Assembly (NCBI GenBank): GCA_947466585.1 | Contig: CANIEU010000010.1 | Location: forward strand, 1 to 64,000 | DNA: 64,000 nt | From: Fibrobacterota bacterium | GTDB lineage: Bacteria > Fibrobacterota > Fibrobacteria > UBA11236 | Direction: 5' to 3' | Part shown: piece by piece, positions 47,717-56,791 of the stretch | Numbering within the stretch: position 1 is the stretch's first letter | Layout: every line of letters starts with the position of its first letter | Notes under the pieces: generated by a model | Database searches by the model: none | The model's input: the letters and a program-made list of their open reading frames with translations, nothing else | Told to the model about the DNA's origin: nothing | Position numbers and translations under genes: made by a program

Positions 47717-48585
47717 ACCGCCTCCACAATGATATTCTGCAAGTTCAAGTTGGCTCCCCCCGCCATGCGGTGGGGATGCGCGTACACCGTGGCGCGCGGG
47801 CCCCGGCAAAATCCGATCAAGGTGATTCCGTGTTCACGGCAGAACTCCACCGCCATGGACGAAGGCGCCGACACGGCCGCCAGCACGGCATACCCCGCGC
47901 GCAATGCCTTCGACGCGATTTCGTAGGAGACGCGGCCGCTGACGCAGAGTAGCGAGGCTTCGGCCAGCCGGCCTTTCTCCCAAAGAAATCCCGTGGCCTT
48001 GTCGACCGCGTTGTGCCGGCCCGCGTCTTCGCCGAAGGCGAGCAAGCGCCCGTCGGCGGAGAAAACCGCCGCAGCGTGCGACCCACCCGTTTGAGCGAAC
48101 AAATCCTGCCGCTCGCGCATCGCGCCGAAACAACTTTCCAAAAATTTCGTGGTGATTTTGAGGGCGAGTTCTTCCTGAGACTCGTGGTCCGGGTTCCCAG
48201 GCGTCACACAGGTTGCATTCGGGCCTTCCCATTCCGTCTTGCCGCAAAATCCGCAGGAGGAGGTCGAGGCGAGGGAACGGTTGGAGAGTTTCGAGGCGAT
48301 GGCATCCCGGCGCGGTACGGAAGCTTCCCAAGATGCAGCCCCTGCTTCCTGGGTCTTGTCGGTGGTTTCCCAGAGTGCGAGCAGATCGGTGGGAGTCTCC
48401 ACCAAGCCTTCGGAAAACAGGAGGCCGAGCACCAAGGCGCGATCATCACCCGGCGTGCGCAATGTCACGGTAAAGGGTTTGCCGTTGACCCGGACGGAAA
48501 GCGGGCCTTCTTCGACCACGTGTTCAAGGGTTTCGGAAACGGCCTCTCCATCGAGACGCCACGCCGAAAAATCTTTGGAAGACAT
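47713..48585 (-). CDS. fdhD: Formate dehydrogenase accessory sulfurtransferase FdhD
   Basis: 290 residues. FdhD transfers sulfur from IscS to the molybdenum cofactor of formate-dehydrogenase-like enzymes. The essential CxxC is Cys111 and Cys114 (STSSCGFCGKTE). Other family blocks are LVLGLLFSEGLVET, QTGGSHAAAVFSADG, EDAGRHNAVDKATG and VSGRVSYEIASKALRAG. The ATG at 48585 has a TACCTT box 7 nt upstream and no Shine-Dalgarno sequence. It is followed with a 4-nt overlap by the YdeP-like enzyme that is presumably its client. Confidence 0.93.
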   Translation of the reverse strand: MSSKDFSAWRLDGEAVSETLEHVVEEGPLSVRVNGKPFTVTLRTPGDDRALVLGLLFSEGLVETPTDLLALWETTDKTQEAGAASWEASVPRRDAIASKLSNRSLASTSSCGFCGKTEWEGPNATCVTPGNPDHESQEELALKITTKFLESCFGAMRERQDLFAQTGGSHAAAVFSADGRLLAFGEDAGRHNAVDKATGFLWEKGRLAEASLLCVSGRVSYEIASKALRAGYAVLAAVSAPSSMAVEFCREHGITLIGFCRGPRATVYAHPHRMAGGANLNLQNIIVEAV

Positions 48586-48592
48586 GGGGGTA

Positions 48593-48598
48593 AAGGTA
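48593..48598 (-). promoter_or_regulatory. TANNNT box of fdhD
   Basis: TACCTT on the minus strand, 7 nt before ATG 48585. Confidence 0.45.
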
Positions 48599-48649
48599 GT
48601 AGACAGGAGACGGTCCATCCTTTGGAGGAACCCGTCAAAAAACCATAAT

Positions 48650-48681
48650 AAAAGCACCGAATTCGCGAACAAACCCGGTGC
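48650..48681 (-). terminator. Terminator downstream of nrdJ
   Basis: On the minus strand GCACCG and CGGTGC form a 6-bp stem followed by TTTTATT. Confidence 0.6.
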
Positions 48682-48704
48682 CCTATTTTATTTGCTGCAG
48701 CTCA

Positions 48705-48725
48705 CTGTAAACCGTAAACCGTGAA
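48705..48725. repeat. Heptamer array after nrdJ
   Basis: CTGTAAA, CCGTAAA and CCGTGAA: the same words as at 8415-8428, 40 kb away. Confidence 0.75.
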
Positions 48726-48737
48726 ATCTTAACTCCC

Positions 48738-51700
48738 TCAGGAACACCCGCTCGTCGTGCCGCAATCCTCACAGACCACGCAGGTACCGTTGCGGCGCAC
48801 GCGCATGGAACTGCATGCCGTGCAGCCGTCACCCGTGTACCCGGCGCGGCGCGACATGTCCGAGGCTTCGGCGCGCGTCATGGCACCCGGTGCTCCCGTG
48901 GATTTAGACGAGATCACGGGTGCCGCAGACCGCACCGGATCATCCGCAGTCACCGGCGCCGCGTAACCCAGGGGGCGCGCTCCGGGAATGTCCGCCGGTT
49001 TAATATGGGCGAGATCCGTCAGGCCGAGGTACGAAATACCCAGCGTGCGGAAAATGAGATCCAGCAACGACGTGCAGTTCTTGATGTTCTCGTGACCTTC
49101 CACCGGACCCGCGGGTTCGAAGCGCGTGAAGGTGAATGTGTCCACCAATTCCTCAAGCGGCACGCCGTATTGCAGGGCCTTGGAGGTCAGCACTGCGAAG
49201 CAGTTCAGGATGGCGCGATAGCTCGCCCCTTCCTTGTACATGTCGATGAAGATTTCGCCGAGCGATCCGTCCGGGTATTCGCCGGTGCGGAGGAAGAGCT
49301 TGTGCTCGCCCACCGACACCTCCTGCACGAAACCGCCGCGACGCGCCGGCAAACGGCGACGCTGGGGACGTCCGCCCGGAGCTGCAGGACGACCGGAGTA
49401 GGTCGGGGCGACCACCGCGCGAACGGCTGGCGCTTCGACCTTCTTGCGATCCTTCTTGGCGTTGAGCGGCTGCGAGAGTTTGCATCCGTCACGGTAGATG
49501 GAGATGGCCTTCAGCAGGCCGCGATGGCCCTCACGGTAAACGCCGAGAATGTCGGCGATGGTGGCCTCGTTGGGGAGGTTTACCGTCTTCGAAATCGCAC
49601 CCGAGATATAGGGTTGTGCAGTCGACATGATACGCACGTGACCCATGGGGGCGATCATGCGCATGCCTTTACCGCAGGGGCTCGCGCAATCGAACACCGG
49701 ATAATGCTCGGGCTTGAGCGAAGGTGCGCCTTCCACGGTTTGCGCTCCGCAGATGTGCAGGTCGGCCGCTTCGATCTGTTCGAAGGAGAAGCCCAGCGAC
49801 TCCAGCACTTCGAAGCCGTCACCGTCGAGAGCAGCAGGGCTCACGCCCAGACCCGCGAGCAGTTCGCGACCCAGCAGGCGCGGGTGGAACGCGTCTTCGA
49901 GCGACAGAGACAAGGGCAGTGCCTTCTCCAGCTTGTGCAGAGTCTCGGCGGAGAAACCGCGCTCCGAGAGCGTGGCCTTGTTGATGTGCGGCGCGCCGTC
50001 AAGCGAACCGCTGCCGATCACATATTTCTCGATGGCTTCGCAATCCACCGGCGAGTAGCCGAGATGGCGCAGCGCCACGGGCAGCGACTGGTTGGTGATC
50101 TTGAAGTACCCGCCGCCGGCGAGCTTCTTGAACTTCACCATCGCAAAATCGGGCTCGATGCCGGTGGTATCGCAATCCATCAGCAGACCGATGGTGCCCG
50201 TGGGCGCCAGCACCGTCACCTGTGCGTTGCGGAAGCCATGCTTGGCGCCGAGGATCAGCGCACTTTCCCATGCCGCGCGTGCGGCCTTCACCATCGGCTC
50301 GGGGCATAACTCGCCGGTCAGACCGCGCGGAATCACCGACAGCCCTTCATATTCGGTCGCCGCCGCGCTGCGTGCGGCCCGTTCGTGGTTGCGGATCACG
50401 CGCAGCATCGAATCGCGGTTCGGCTCGAAGCGCGGGAAGGCGCCCAAGGCACCTGCCATCTCGGCGGAAGCCGCGTAGGAAGTACCACCCAACAAGGCGG
50501 TGATCGCCGCGGTCACATCGGCCGCTGCGGGGGAATCGTACGGGATACCCGCGCGCATCAGGAACGCGCCCAGGTTGGCGTAACCGAGGCCGAGCGTGCG
50601 ATAGTCGTAGGACTTACGCGCGATCTGAACGGAGGGGAACTGCGCCATGCCCACGGAGATATCGAGCACAACCGTCCAGATGCGCGCCGCATGCGAATAG
50701 CGCTCCACGTCGAGCGACCCGTCTTCGTTCTGGAAGGTCACCAGGTTGAGTGACGCAAGGTTGCACGCCGTATCATCGAGGAACATGTATTCCGAGCAGG
50801 GGTTCGACGCGCGAATGCGGCCGTCGGCCGGGCAGGTATGCCACTCGTTGATAAGATCGTCGTACTGCACCCCGGGATCGGCACAATCCCACGCCGCGCG
50901 ACCCACGCTCTCCCAGAGCTTGCGGGCCTTCACGGTTTTCAGCACCGACTTGTCGAGGCGGCCGAGCAGTTGCCAGTCGCTGTCGGCATCCACGGCATCG
51001 AGAAAACCGTTCGGCACGCGCACCGAATTGTTGGAATTCTGTCCGCTTACCGTTACGTAGGCTTCGCCTTCGAAATGCGCGTCGTAGGTTTCGCGCTCGC
51101 CTAGGGCCATGCCCTGCGCCAGCAGCGCGCGGCTCCGGTTCCACAGGGCTTCGGGTACGTTCTCGGCGCCAGGCACTGCGGGGTTCGGCGCATCCTTGCC
51201 GCCGCGTTCCAAAATCTTTTCGCCGTTCTTGAGCAGCACGGAGCCGGCCATCATGGCCGCGACCTTGCCTTCTTCACGGCTTTTCCAGGTGATGAACTCT
51301 TCGATTTCGGGGTGATCGAGATCGAGGCACACCATCTTCGCCGCGCGGCGCGTGGTGCCGCCCGACTTGATCGCACCGGCGGCGCGATCGAACACCTTGA
51401 GGAACGACATCAGGCCCGACGAAACGCCGCCGCCGCCGAGCGACTCGCCCGCCGCGCGGATCGCGCTAAAGTTTGTGCCCGTGCCGGAACCATATTTGAA
51501 AATGCGGCCTTCGCGCTGCAACAGCGAGAACACACCGTTCTCCCCCAGCAAATCGTCATCGATGGACTGAATGAAGCACGCGTGTGGCTGGGGACGCGTG
51601 TACGCGTCGCCCGAGGCCTTCACCTGATCGTCGGCGGGATCCACATAGAAGTGTCCCTGCGCCGAACCCGTGATGCCGTACTTCCAGTTGAGGCCGGTGT

Positions 51701-52097
51701 TGAACCACTGTGGCGAATTGGGCGCAGCCATCTGACGCAGCAACATGTAGGCAATTTCATCGTAGAACGCCTGGGCATCCGCAGCTTTATCGAAGTAGCC
51801 GAGCTGCTCGCCCCAATGACGCCAGCATCCCGCGAGGCGATCGACCACCTGACGCACGCTGTTCTCCGCGCCCGTAGCGGTTTTGCCGTCTTTACTTTCC
51901 ACGGGTACGTCGCGGCGACGCAAATATTTTTGCGCGAGAATATCGGTCGCCGTCTGCGACCAAAATTCCGGAACTTCCACATCCATCACCGACGACGACG
52001 ACGCGTCCAGAGATCTTACTTGTGATTTGCGCCACGAATATTGAACAGAGTCAAACGGATTCGCGCCCTCGCGGGTGAACATTCTTTGGAAACGCAT
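48738..52097 (-). CDS. nrdJ: Vitamin B12-dependent (class II) ribonucleotide reductase
   Basis: 1119 residues. It reduces ribonucleotides to deoxyribonucleotides using adenosylcobalamin, independent of oxygen. It has the N-terminal region PFDSVQYSWRKSQV, then ASNPCSEYMFLDDTACNLASLNL (active-site Cys), the glycyl-loop region FAMVKFKKLAGGGYFKITN, and HVRIMSTAQPYISGAISKTVNLP. The C terminus has a zinc-ribbon-like tail with eight cysteines (CTACSSMR, CVVCEDCGTTSGCS) that also serves as the redox-active tail. ATG 52097 is backed by CGGAGGA. No cobalamin riboswitch is visible upstream. No class I or III reductase is in the window. Confidence 0.97.
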   Translation of the reverse strand: MRFQRMFTREGANPFDSVQYSWRKSQVRSLDASSSSVMDVEVPEFWSQTATDILAQKYLRRRDVPVESKDGKTATGAENSVRQVVDRLAGCWRHWGEQLGYFDKAADAQAFYDEIAYMLLRQMAAPNSPQWFNTGLNWKYGITGSAQGHFYVDPADDQVKASGDAYTRPQPHACFIQSIDDDLLGENGVFSLLQREGRIFKYGSGTGTNFSAIRAAGESLGGGGVSSGLMSFLKVFDRAAGAIKSGGTTRRAAKMVCLDLDHPEIEEFITWKSREEGKVAAMMAGSVLLKNGEKILERGGKDAPNPAVPGAENVPEALWNRSRALLAQGMALGERETYDAHFEGEAYVTVSGQNSNNSVRVPNGFLDAVDADSDWQLLGRLDKSVLKTVKARKLWESVGRAAWDCADPGVQYDDLINEWHTCPADGRIRASNPCSEYMFLDDTACNLASLNLVTFQNEDGSLDVERYSHAARIWTVVLDISVGMAQFPSVQIARKSYDYRTLGLGYANLGAFLMRAGIPYDSPAAADVTAAITALLGGTSYAASAEMAGALGAFPRFEPNRDSMLRVIRNHERAARSAAATEYEGLSVIPRGLTGELCPEPMVKAARAAWESALILGAKHGFRNAQVTVLAPTGTIGLLMDCDTTGIEPDFAMVKFKKLAGGGYFKITNQSLPVALRHLGYSPVDCEAIEKYVIGSGSLDGAPHINKATLSERGFSAETLHKLEKALPLSLSLEDAFHPRLLGRELLAGLGVSPAALDGDGFEVLESLGFSFEQIEAADLHICGAQTVEGAPSLKPEHYPVFDCASPCGKGMRMIAPMGHVRIMSTAQPYISGAISKTVNLPNEATIADILGVYREGHRGLLKAISIYRDGCKLSQPLNAKKDRKKVEAPAVRAVVAPTYSGRPAAPGGRPQRRRLPARRGGFVQEVSVGEHKLFLRTGEYPDGSLGEIFIDMYKEGASYRAILNCFAVLTSKALQYGVPLEELVDTFTFTRFEPAGPVEGHENIKNCTSLLDLIFRTLGISYLGLTDLAHIKPADIPGARPLGYAAPVTADDPVRSAAPVISSKSTGAPGAMTRAEASDMSRRAGYTGDGCTACSSMRVRRNGTCVVCEDCGTTSGCS

Positions 52098-52408
52098 GGG
52101 TCCTCCGGACGGGACAAAAAGTGGTGGAATGGTGAAGGTGTATGGAGCCAATCTAATCTCGACTTCTTCGCCTTGCGATGCACTTCCAAGTACTGCACGG
52201 AACGTCATCCATCCGGATAAAACACCACTAAACCCATGATTTCATTGATTTTTCAGCAAAGTGTCAGACATTGGAAAACGCTCCCGAATGGACCTACCGA
52301 AAGTTCGCAAGTCCTTGCCCTCAAACGACAAACAAGTCTGGGAAAATCTTTTTTTTTCGGGAGCGATTTTTTTTTTCAGGCGTGCGTGGTCAGCTATCTT
52401 TTCCACCC
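52098..52408. other. 311-nt divergent gap between nrdJ and the cytochrome gene
   Basis: No gene seen. Two T-tracts, T9 at 52349-52357 and T10 at 52367-52376, begin 18 nt apart and precede the cytochrome -10-like box; they could act as an UP element. Confidence 0.5.
52395..52400 (+). promoter_or_regulatory. TANNNT box of the cytochrome c gene
   Basis: TATCTT, 8 nt before ATG 52409, preceded by the two T-tracts. Confidence 0.5.
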
Positions 52409-53434
52409 ATGATCCTCCGGCCCAAACTCTGGCTCAAACGCATCGGTCTCGCCCTGGCGGCACTCGCGGGCATCCTGCTCCTCGTCGGGGCCGCCTTCAC
52501 GCTCTACTCGCTCAAGGCCTATCAAAAGACTTGGGACGTTCCCCTGCCCGCCACACGTGCCGTCCATGATTCGGCCGTGATCGCCCGCGGCGAATATCTG
52601 GTGCACGGCCCCGCCCATTGCGCCGACTGTCACGCACCCGACGGCGCAAAACAGAAAATGTTCCGCGGTGAAATCGTCCCCCTGACGGGCGGCACCGGCG
52701 AAATCACCTTCCTCGGCGACTGGACCGCCCCCAACCTTACTCCCGACTCCGCCACGGGCCTCGGGGCCCTGAGCGACGGAGAAATCGCCCGGGTGATCCG
52801 TACTGGCGTCAACCGCGAAGGCCGCATCGCCCTGCCCTTCAAAGACACCTACGCCGACATGGCCGAAGAGGACCTGGTCGCCATCCTCTCCTACCTACGT
52901 TCGCTCAAGCCCGAACCCGGCGTCGCTCCGCGTAAACGCATCAACCTGCTCGGCAAGGTCACCCTCGCCTACTTCCTGACGCCCTACGGCCCCAAACATC
53001 CTCCCATCCGTCAGCAGTTCCGTCCCGATACCACGGCGGCCTACGGCGGTTATATCGCCAACGTCATCGGCCGCTGCGAATCCTGCCATACTCCCCGCAA
53101 TCTCAAAACCGGAGAGTTCCTTGGAGCGCCGTTTTCGGGCGGAATGCCGTTCAAGGCGCACGCCCGCCCGGGTATGGTCTATGTGACTCCCAACCTCACT
53201 CCAGACTCCACCACGGGTGTCATGACCCTCTGGAGCGAAGAGGCGTTTGTACAGGTGATGAAGCGGGGCGCGGTATTCGCCGATTCTCCGATGCCCTGGG
53301 GCAGCTACCGGCGCATGACGGAGACCGACCTGCGGGCGCTGTATCGCTACCTGCACAGCCTCGCACCCGTCCGACGCGACAACGGCCCAATGGTTCAAAC
53401 GGCCAAGGCCTTCGCAGGCCGCGCAAATCCGTAA
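52409..53434 (+). CDS. Membrane-anchored diheme cytochrome c
   Basis: 341 residues. An N-terminal helix (GLALAALAGILLLVGAAFTLYSL) anchors or exports the protein. Two c-type haem sites are present: CADCH (Cys71-His75) and CESCH (Cys223-His227). Methionine ligands may lie in repeated MPFKAHARPGM / SPMPWGSYRRM-like stretches. The layout (two cytochrome c domains, FLGDWTAPNLTPDSATGLG, YVTPNLTPDSTTGVM) resembles the cytochrome subunit of membrane alcohol or gluconate dehydrogenases, but no dehydrogenase subunit is adjacent. It functions in periplasmic electron transfer. ATG 52409 fits the anchor helix. Confidence 0.88.
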   Translation: MILRPKLWLKRIGLALAALAGILLLVGAAFTLYSLKAYQKTWDVPLPATRAVHDSAVIARGEYLVHGPAHCADCHAPDGAKQKMFRGEIVPLTGGTGEITFLGDWTAPNLTPDSATGLGALSDGEIARVIRTGVNREGRIALPFKDTYADMAEEDLVAILSYLRSLKPEPGVAPRKRINLLGKVTLAYFLTPYGPKHPPIRQQFRPDTTAAYGGYIANVIGRCESCHTPRNLKTGEFLGAPFSGGMPFKAHARPGMVYVTPNLTPDSTTGVMTLWSEEAFVQVMKRGAVFADSPMPWGSYRRMTETDLRALYRYLHSLAPVRRDNGPMVQTAKAFAGRANP

Positions 53435-53467
53435 TGGCCTCCCCTACGGCCATCGCCGTCACGATGT

Positions 53468-53473
53468 TATAAT
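53468..53473 (+). promoter_or_regulatory. TATAAT box next to start
   Basis: A perfect -10 hexamer 6 nt before ATG 53480. Confidence 0.55.
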
Positions 53474-53479
53474 GAAACC

Positions 53480-53977
53480 ATGAAAATCGCAGCACCCCGC
53501 GTCCCCGTCGACAGCACCCCCGTCCAGACCGTTTTCACTGTCCATGGCAACGCCGCGGAGCCGGAATATCCGACCCGTATTGAAGAAGTTTCCCGCAAAG
53601 GCTGGGGTGCGACCTTCTGGGGCAAGGATTCCACCACCAACTGGTTCCACATCCCCTTCACCGCACCGAACCTGCTAAACGGCGAAGGTCCCAAGCTGTC
53701 GCGCGTGTTTTTGTTTTTCCACAACACCACGCGCTCGCCCATCCAGTCCGTGCACCTGTATGACGGTGCCAAACTGCTCAAGGCTTTCGACAATCTGGGT
53801 GTCTTCGGCGAACATGCCGGCAAACCCGACAACTTCAACACCTTCCGACTCGACAAGCCGGTGGTGCTCAAACACGGATTGGGCGTTTCGGTGAATGTCG
53901 CCTTCCCCGCCGATCGGAGCGAAAAGCCCCCGCGCTGGATTCTATTCACCTCGGTCATGGCCGAGTTTCGCGCCTGA
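53480..53977 (+). CDS. Uncharacterised protein, possibly DUF6623-like
   Basis: 165 residues, no signal peptide. It reads as a single beta-sandwich: TVFTVHGNAAEPEYP, a WFHIPFTAPNLLN block, LSRVFLFFHNTTRSPIQSVHLYDGAKLL, then LKHGLGVSVNVAFP. The pattern 'v-HGn ... wfHip-p ... vf-ff ... v-vyDG ... Glg-sv-v-f' resembles DUF6623 proteins, whose function is unknown; I am not certain of the match. The gene stands alone with its own -10 box and a strong terminator after it. Confidence 0.7.
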   Translation: MKIAAPRVPVDSTPVQTVFTVHGNAAEPEYPTRIEEVSRKGWGATFWGKDSTTNWFHIPFTAPNLLNGEGPKLSRVFLFFHNTTRSPIQSVHLYDGAKLLKAFDNLGVFGEHAGKPDNFNTFRLDKPVVLKHGLGVSVNVAFPADRSEKPPRWILFTSVMAEFRA

Positions 53978-53981
53978 GATC

Positions 53982-54021
53982 GAAAGGTCGTTAAATCGAT
54001 AAACCGACAGATCGATAAATG
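53982..54021. repeat. Array of five 8-nt words
   Basis: GAAAGGTC, GTTAAATC, GATAAACC and two variants, directly after the stop of the preceding gene and touching the terminator. Confidence 0.8.
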
Positions 54022-54058
54022 CAAAAAAAAGGCGGGGTTACCCCCGCCTTTTTTTGCA
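54020..54058. terminator. Strong bidirectional terminator
   Basis: GGCGGGG and CCCCCGCC pair around a TTA loop, flanked by A8 and T7; it serves both convergent genes. Confidence 0.93.
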
Positions 54059-54077
54059 TTCGACACGGACGGTTCGG

Positions 54078-54662
54078 TTACGTTCCCGTCTCACCCCGGG
54101 CCATGATGACCTTGCCAGTACGCACCATTTCCGCGATGCCGTATTTGTCGAGCATCATCTCGGCGGCATCGAGTTTGTCGGTGCCGCCCGTCACCTGAAG
54201 CATCAAGGTGTTTTCGGAGAGGTCGACCGTCTGGGCCTTGAAATGCTCGGCGATCTGCAGAATCTCCGAACGCTTTTCGGGAGCGCAGCGCACCTTGATG
54301 AGCGCAAGTTCCTTCTCGACCACGGTTTCACCTGTGTGATCCTTGGCGTGCAGCACGTCGATCAGCTTGTTGAGCTGCTTCAGGATCTGCTCCAGCGTCT
54401 TCGGCTCGCCTGAGGCGACGATGTTCATGCGCGCGTACTTCCCGTTGTGCGCGGGCGACACCACGAGGCTGTCGATATTGTAACCGCGACGCGAAAACAC
54501 CAGCGAAATGCGGATGAGCACGCCGGGCTTATTGTTCACCAGCAGGCTGATGCTGTGCTGGCTGGCACGCGTCTCCGCAGGGCGGTAGGCGCGGCTCTCG
54601 GTAGAAGAAGTGGCGGAAGACTTGGCGCCCGCCACCGTTCCATTGAGGGATCCGTTGATCAT
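54078..54662 (-). CDS. ilvN: Acetolactate synthase small (regulatory) subunit
   Basis: 194 residues. The ACT domain begins QHSISLLVNNKPGVLIRISLVFSRRGYNIDSL, followed by the small-subunit C-terminal domain (ELALIKVRCAPEKRSEILQIAEHFKAQTVDLSENTLMLQVTG). It activates the large subunit and confers feedback control by valine. The first 35 residues are a Ser/Thr-rich extension, longer than in E. coli IlvN/IlvH. It lies 35 nt after ilvB on the same strand. Confidence 0.95.
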   Translation of the reverse strand: MINGSLNGTVAGAKSSATSSTESRAYRPAETRASQHSISLLVNNKPGVLIRISLVFSRRGYNIDSLVVSPAHNGKYARMNIVASGEPKTLEQILKQLNKLIDVLHAKDHTGETVVEKELALIKVRCAPEKRSEILQIAEHFKAQTVDLSENTLMLQVTGGTDKLDAAEMMLDKYGIAEMVRTGKVIMARGETGT

Positions 54663-54697
54663 AATTTGTTCCTTGTAGTGCGACTGATCCCGGGGGA

Positions 54698-56413
54698 TCA
54701 GGTGCTCCCCACGGGCTTTTCAACTTTGTGCTTGGGCGCCTCTAACATCATTTCCTCGTAGCCACCACCCGCCGGGATCCAGGGGAAGACGTTGTCTTCT
54801 TTCTCGACCTCGGCTTCAATGATACAGGGGCCATCGTTGTAGGCTAGGGCGCGCTCGAGCACACGGCCGGCGTCGGCATTGCGCTTGATCCGGAACCCCT
54901 GCATACCGTAAGCTTCTGCCAACTTCACGAAGTCGGGATTGCCTTCGAGATCCACGCCCGAATAGCGATTGTCGAAGAACACGGCCTGCCACTGACGAAC
55001 CATGCCCAGATACTTGTTGTTCAAGATCAGGATTTTGATCGGCAGCTTGTTGACCTGGGCGGTAGCCAATTCAGACAAGGTCATCTGGAAGCCACCATCA
55101 CCCACCACGGCGACGACCAAGGCGTCAGGGCGCGCGAACTGCGCACCAATAGCCGAAGGCATGCCGAAGCCCATGGTCCCCGCGCCGCCGCTGGAGATCC
55201 AGTGATTGCGTTGATCGGTCTTATAGAACTGCGCGGCCCACATCTGGTGCTGGCCCACATCGGTCGTGACAATGGCTTTGCCCTTAGTCAACCGGTACAG
55301 TTCATCGAGCACGTACTGTGCCTTGAGGCCACCATGCTTGCGGTACTGCAGCGGGAAGCGACGCTTCAATTTCTTGATCGTGGAGACCCAGGCCGTCGTA
55401 TCACCCTTGCGGGTCAAGGGCAACAGCTCTTCGAGCACGAGGCGTGCATCACCGACGATGGTGCAATCCGGCTTGATCATCTTGCCCATTTCAGCGGGGT
55501 CGATGTCGACGTGAATCTTCACGGCGTCTTTGCAGAACGTCTCAAGCTTACCCGTGATGCGGTCATCCCAGCGCGAACCGATCGACATAATCAAGTCGCA
55601 CTCAAGGACAGCCTTATTAGCATAGGCCGTACCGTGCATGCCCAGCATGCCGAGGCTTAGGTCGTGAGACTCGGGGAAGGCGCCTTTACCGAGCAAGGTG
55701 TTGACCACAGGAATCTGCAGCTTTTCAACCAGCGCCTTCAAAGGCTTGCAGGCATCGGAAATCACCGCACCATGGCCTACGAGCAAAAGCGGCTTCTTTG
55801 CGCGCTGCAACAGATCGGCGCAAAGCGCGATCGCCGCGGAATCCCCGTTCGAAGGTACCGAGTAACCGGGGAGGTCGATCTCGACATTGTAATCGGGTTC
55901 GAACATGCCGCCCGAAACATCCTTCGGGATGTCGATCAACACCGGACCGGGACGCCCGCTCTCGGCGATGTAAAACGCCTCTTTTACCACGCGCGGAATA
56001 TCCTTGGGATCCCGCACCAAATAGGAGTGCTTCACGGTTGCATAGGTCAGGCCCGAAACATCGGCCTCCTGAAAGGCGTCCATACCCAGCATGCTTTGGA
56101 TGGTCTGCCCGGTGATCACCACCATCGGCACGGAGTCCATCAGGGCCGTCAAAAGGCCCGTAACGGTGTTCGTCGCACCCGGTCCGGAGGTCACCAAGGC
56201 CACACCGGCTTTACCCGTGGCGCGGGCCATTCCGTCAGCCATGTGGGTGGCGCCTTGTTCGTGGCGTGTCAAAATGAATTTGATCGATGAATCAACCAAG
56301 GCATCAAAAATTGGAATAGCCGCGCCACCCGGATGCCCAAAGATGTACTCCACTCCGTGCTGTTCCATGCAATGGATCAGCGCTTCGGCTCCTGTACAGA
56401 TTTTTTTCGGCAT
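54698..56413 (-). CDS. ilvB: Acetolactate synthase large (catalytic) subunit
   Basis: 571 residues. It condenses pyruvate (or pyruvate and 2-ketobutyrate) for branched-chain amino acid synthesis, using TPP, Mg and FAD. The catalytic Glu52 is in [28 protein letters not shown] forms the TPP activation loop, and the TPP-Mg motif [16 protein letters not shown] ... [12 protein letters not shown] lies near residues 440-480. It forms an operon with ilvN. A candidate promoter (TTGAAA, 17 nt, TATGTT) lies 44-72 nt upstream. Confidence 0.97.
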   Translation of the reverse strand: MPKKICTGAEALIHCMEQHGVEYIFGHPGGAAIPIFDALVDSSIKFILTRHEQGATHMADGMARATGKAGVALVTSGPGATNTVTGLLTALMDSVPMVVITGQTIQSMLGMDAFQEADVSGLTYATVKHSYLVRDPKDIPRVVKEAFYIAESGRPGPVLIDIPKDVSGGMFEPDYNVEIDLPGYSVPSNGDSAAIALCADLLQRAKKPLLLVGHGAVISDACKPLKALVEKLQIPVVNTLLGKGAFPESHDLSLGMLGMHGTAYANKAVLECDLIMSIGSRWDDRITGKLETFCKDAVKIHVDIDPAEMGKMIKPDCTIVGDARLVLEELLPLTRKGDTTAWVSTIKKLKRRFPLQYRKHGGLKAQYVLDELYRLTKGKAIVTTDVGQHQMWAAQFYKTDQRNHWISSGGAGTMGFGMPSAIGAQFARPDALVVAVVGDGGFQMTLSELATAQVNKLPIKILILNNKYLGMVRQWQAVFFDNRYSGVDLEGNPDFVKLAEAYGMQGFRIKRNADAGRVLERALAYNDGPCIIEAEVEKEDNVFPWIPAGGGYEEMMLEAPKHKVEKPVGST

Positions 56414-56456
56414 AATTCAACCCACCTTCGATTGTTCTATTTTAGGTTATTTATAA

Positions 56457-56485
56457 AACATAACAATTGTGCGCTATAATTTCAA
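56457..56485 (-). promoter_or_regulatory. Candidate sigma-70 promoter of ilvB-ilvN
   Basis: On the minus strand TTGAAA (56480-56485) and TATGTT (56457-56462) are 17 nt apart, 44 nt before ATG 56413, inside an AT-rich block. Confidence 0.45.
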
Positions 56486-56720
56486 TTTAGCTCGATTCGA
56501 GGCATTAAATGATCAACTTAATCAACTATTTTTTTGAAAATGCCGATTTTTTTTTCAAATTTTCCGAATTATTAGCCTTACTTTTTCCGAAACCCCATAA
56601 ATCTTACCCAATAATCGACATAAATAGCGCCATATTGGCGAAATACTCGAAGAGACTCTACCCTAAAAACGAACGAGTCAGGTAGAAATCGGTTTTCAAG
56701 ACAATCAAAGGAGTTCAAAT

Positions 56721-56756
56721 AAAAACGCCGCGCCCGGGAGATTCCCGGACGCGGCG
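56721..56756 (-). terminator. Terminator after the secreted ThuA-like gene
   Basis: The 14-base arms 56726-56739 and 56743-56756 pair around GAT with a single C-A mismatch; on the minus strand a TTTTT run follows. Confidence 0.92.
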
Positions 56757-56791
56757 TAGAATGAAGTTTGGCAAGCAGCCAAACCCGCGAA

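Larger units (their letters stand above)
56414..56791. other. AT-rich 378-nt gap upstream of ilvB
   Basis: No gene seen. 56440-56700 is strongly AT-rich with several T-tracts. It holds the ilvB promoter candidate on its left and the terminator of the ThuA gene on its right; the middle holds nothing recognisable. Confidence 0.5.

Noticed and set aside
52098-52408. Cobalamin riboswitch expected upstream of the B12-dependent reductase
   Set aside because: No B12-box-like conserved segment is visible on the minus strand before nrdJ, and a good Shine-Dalgarno sequence stands next to its start.
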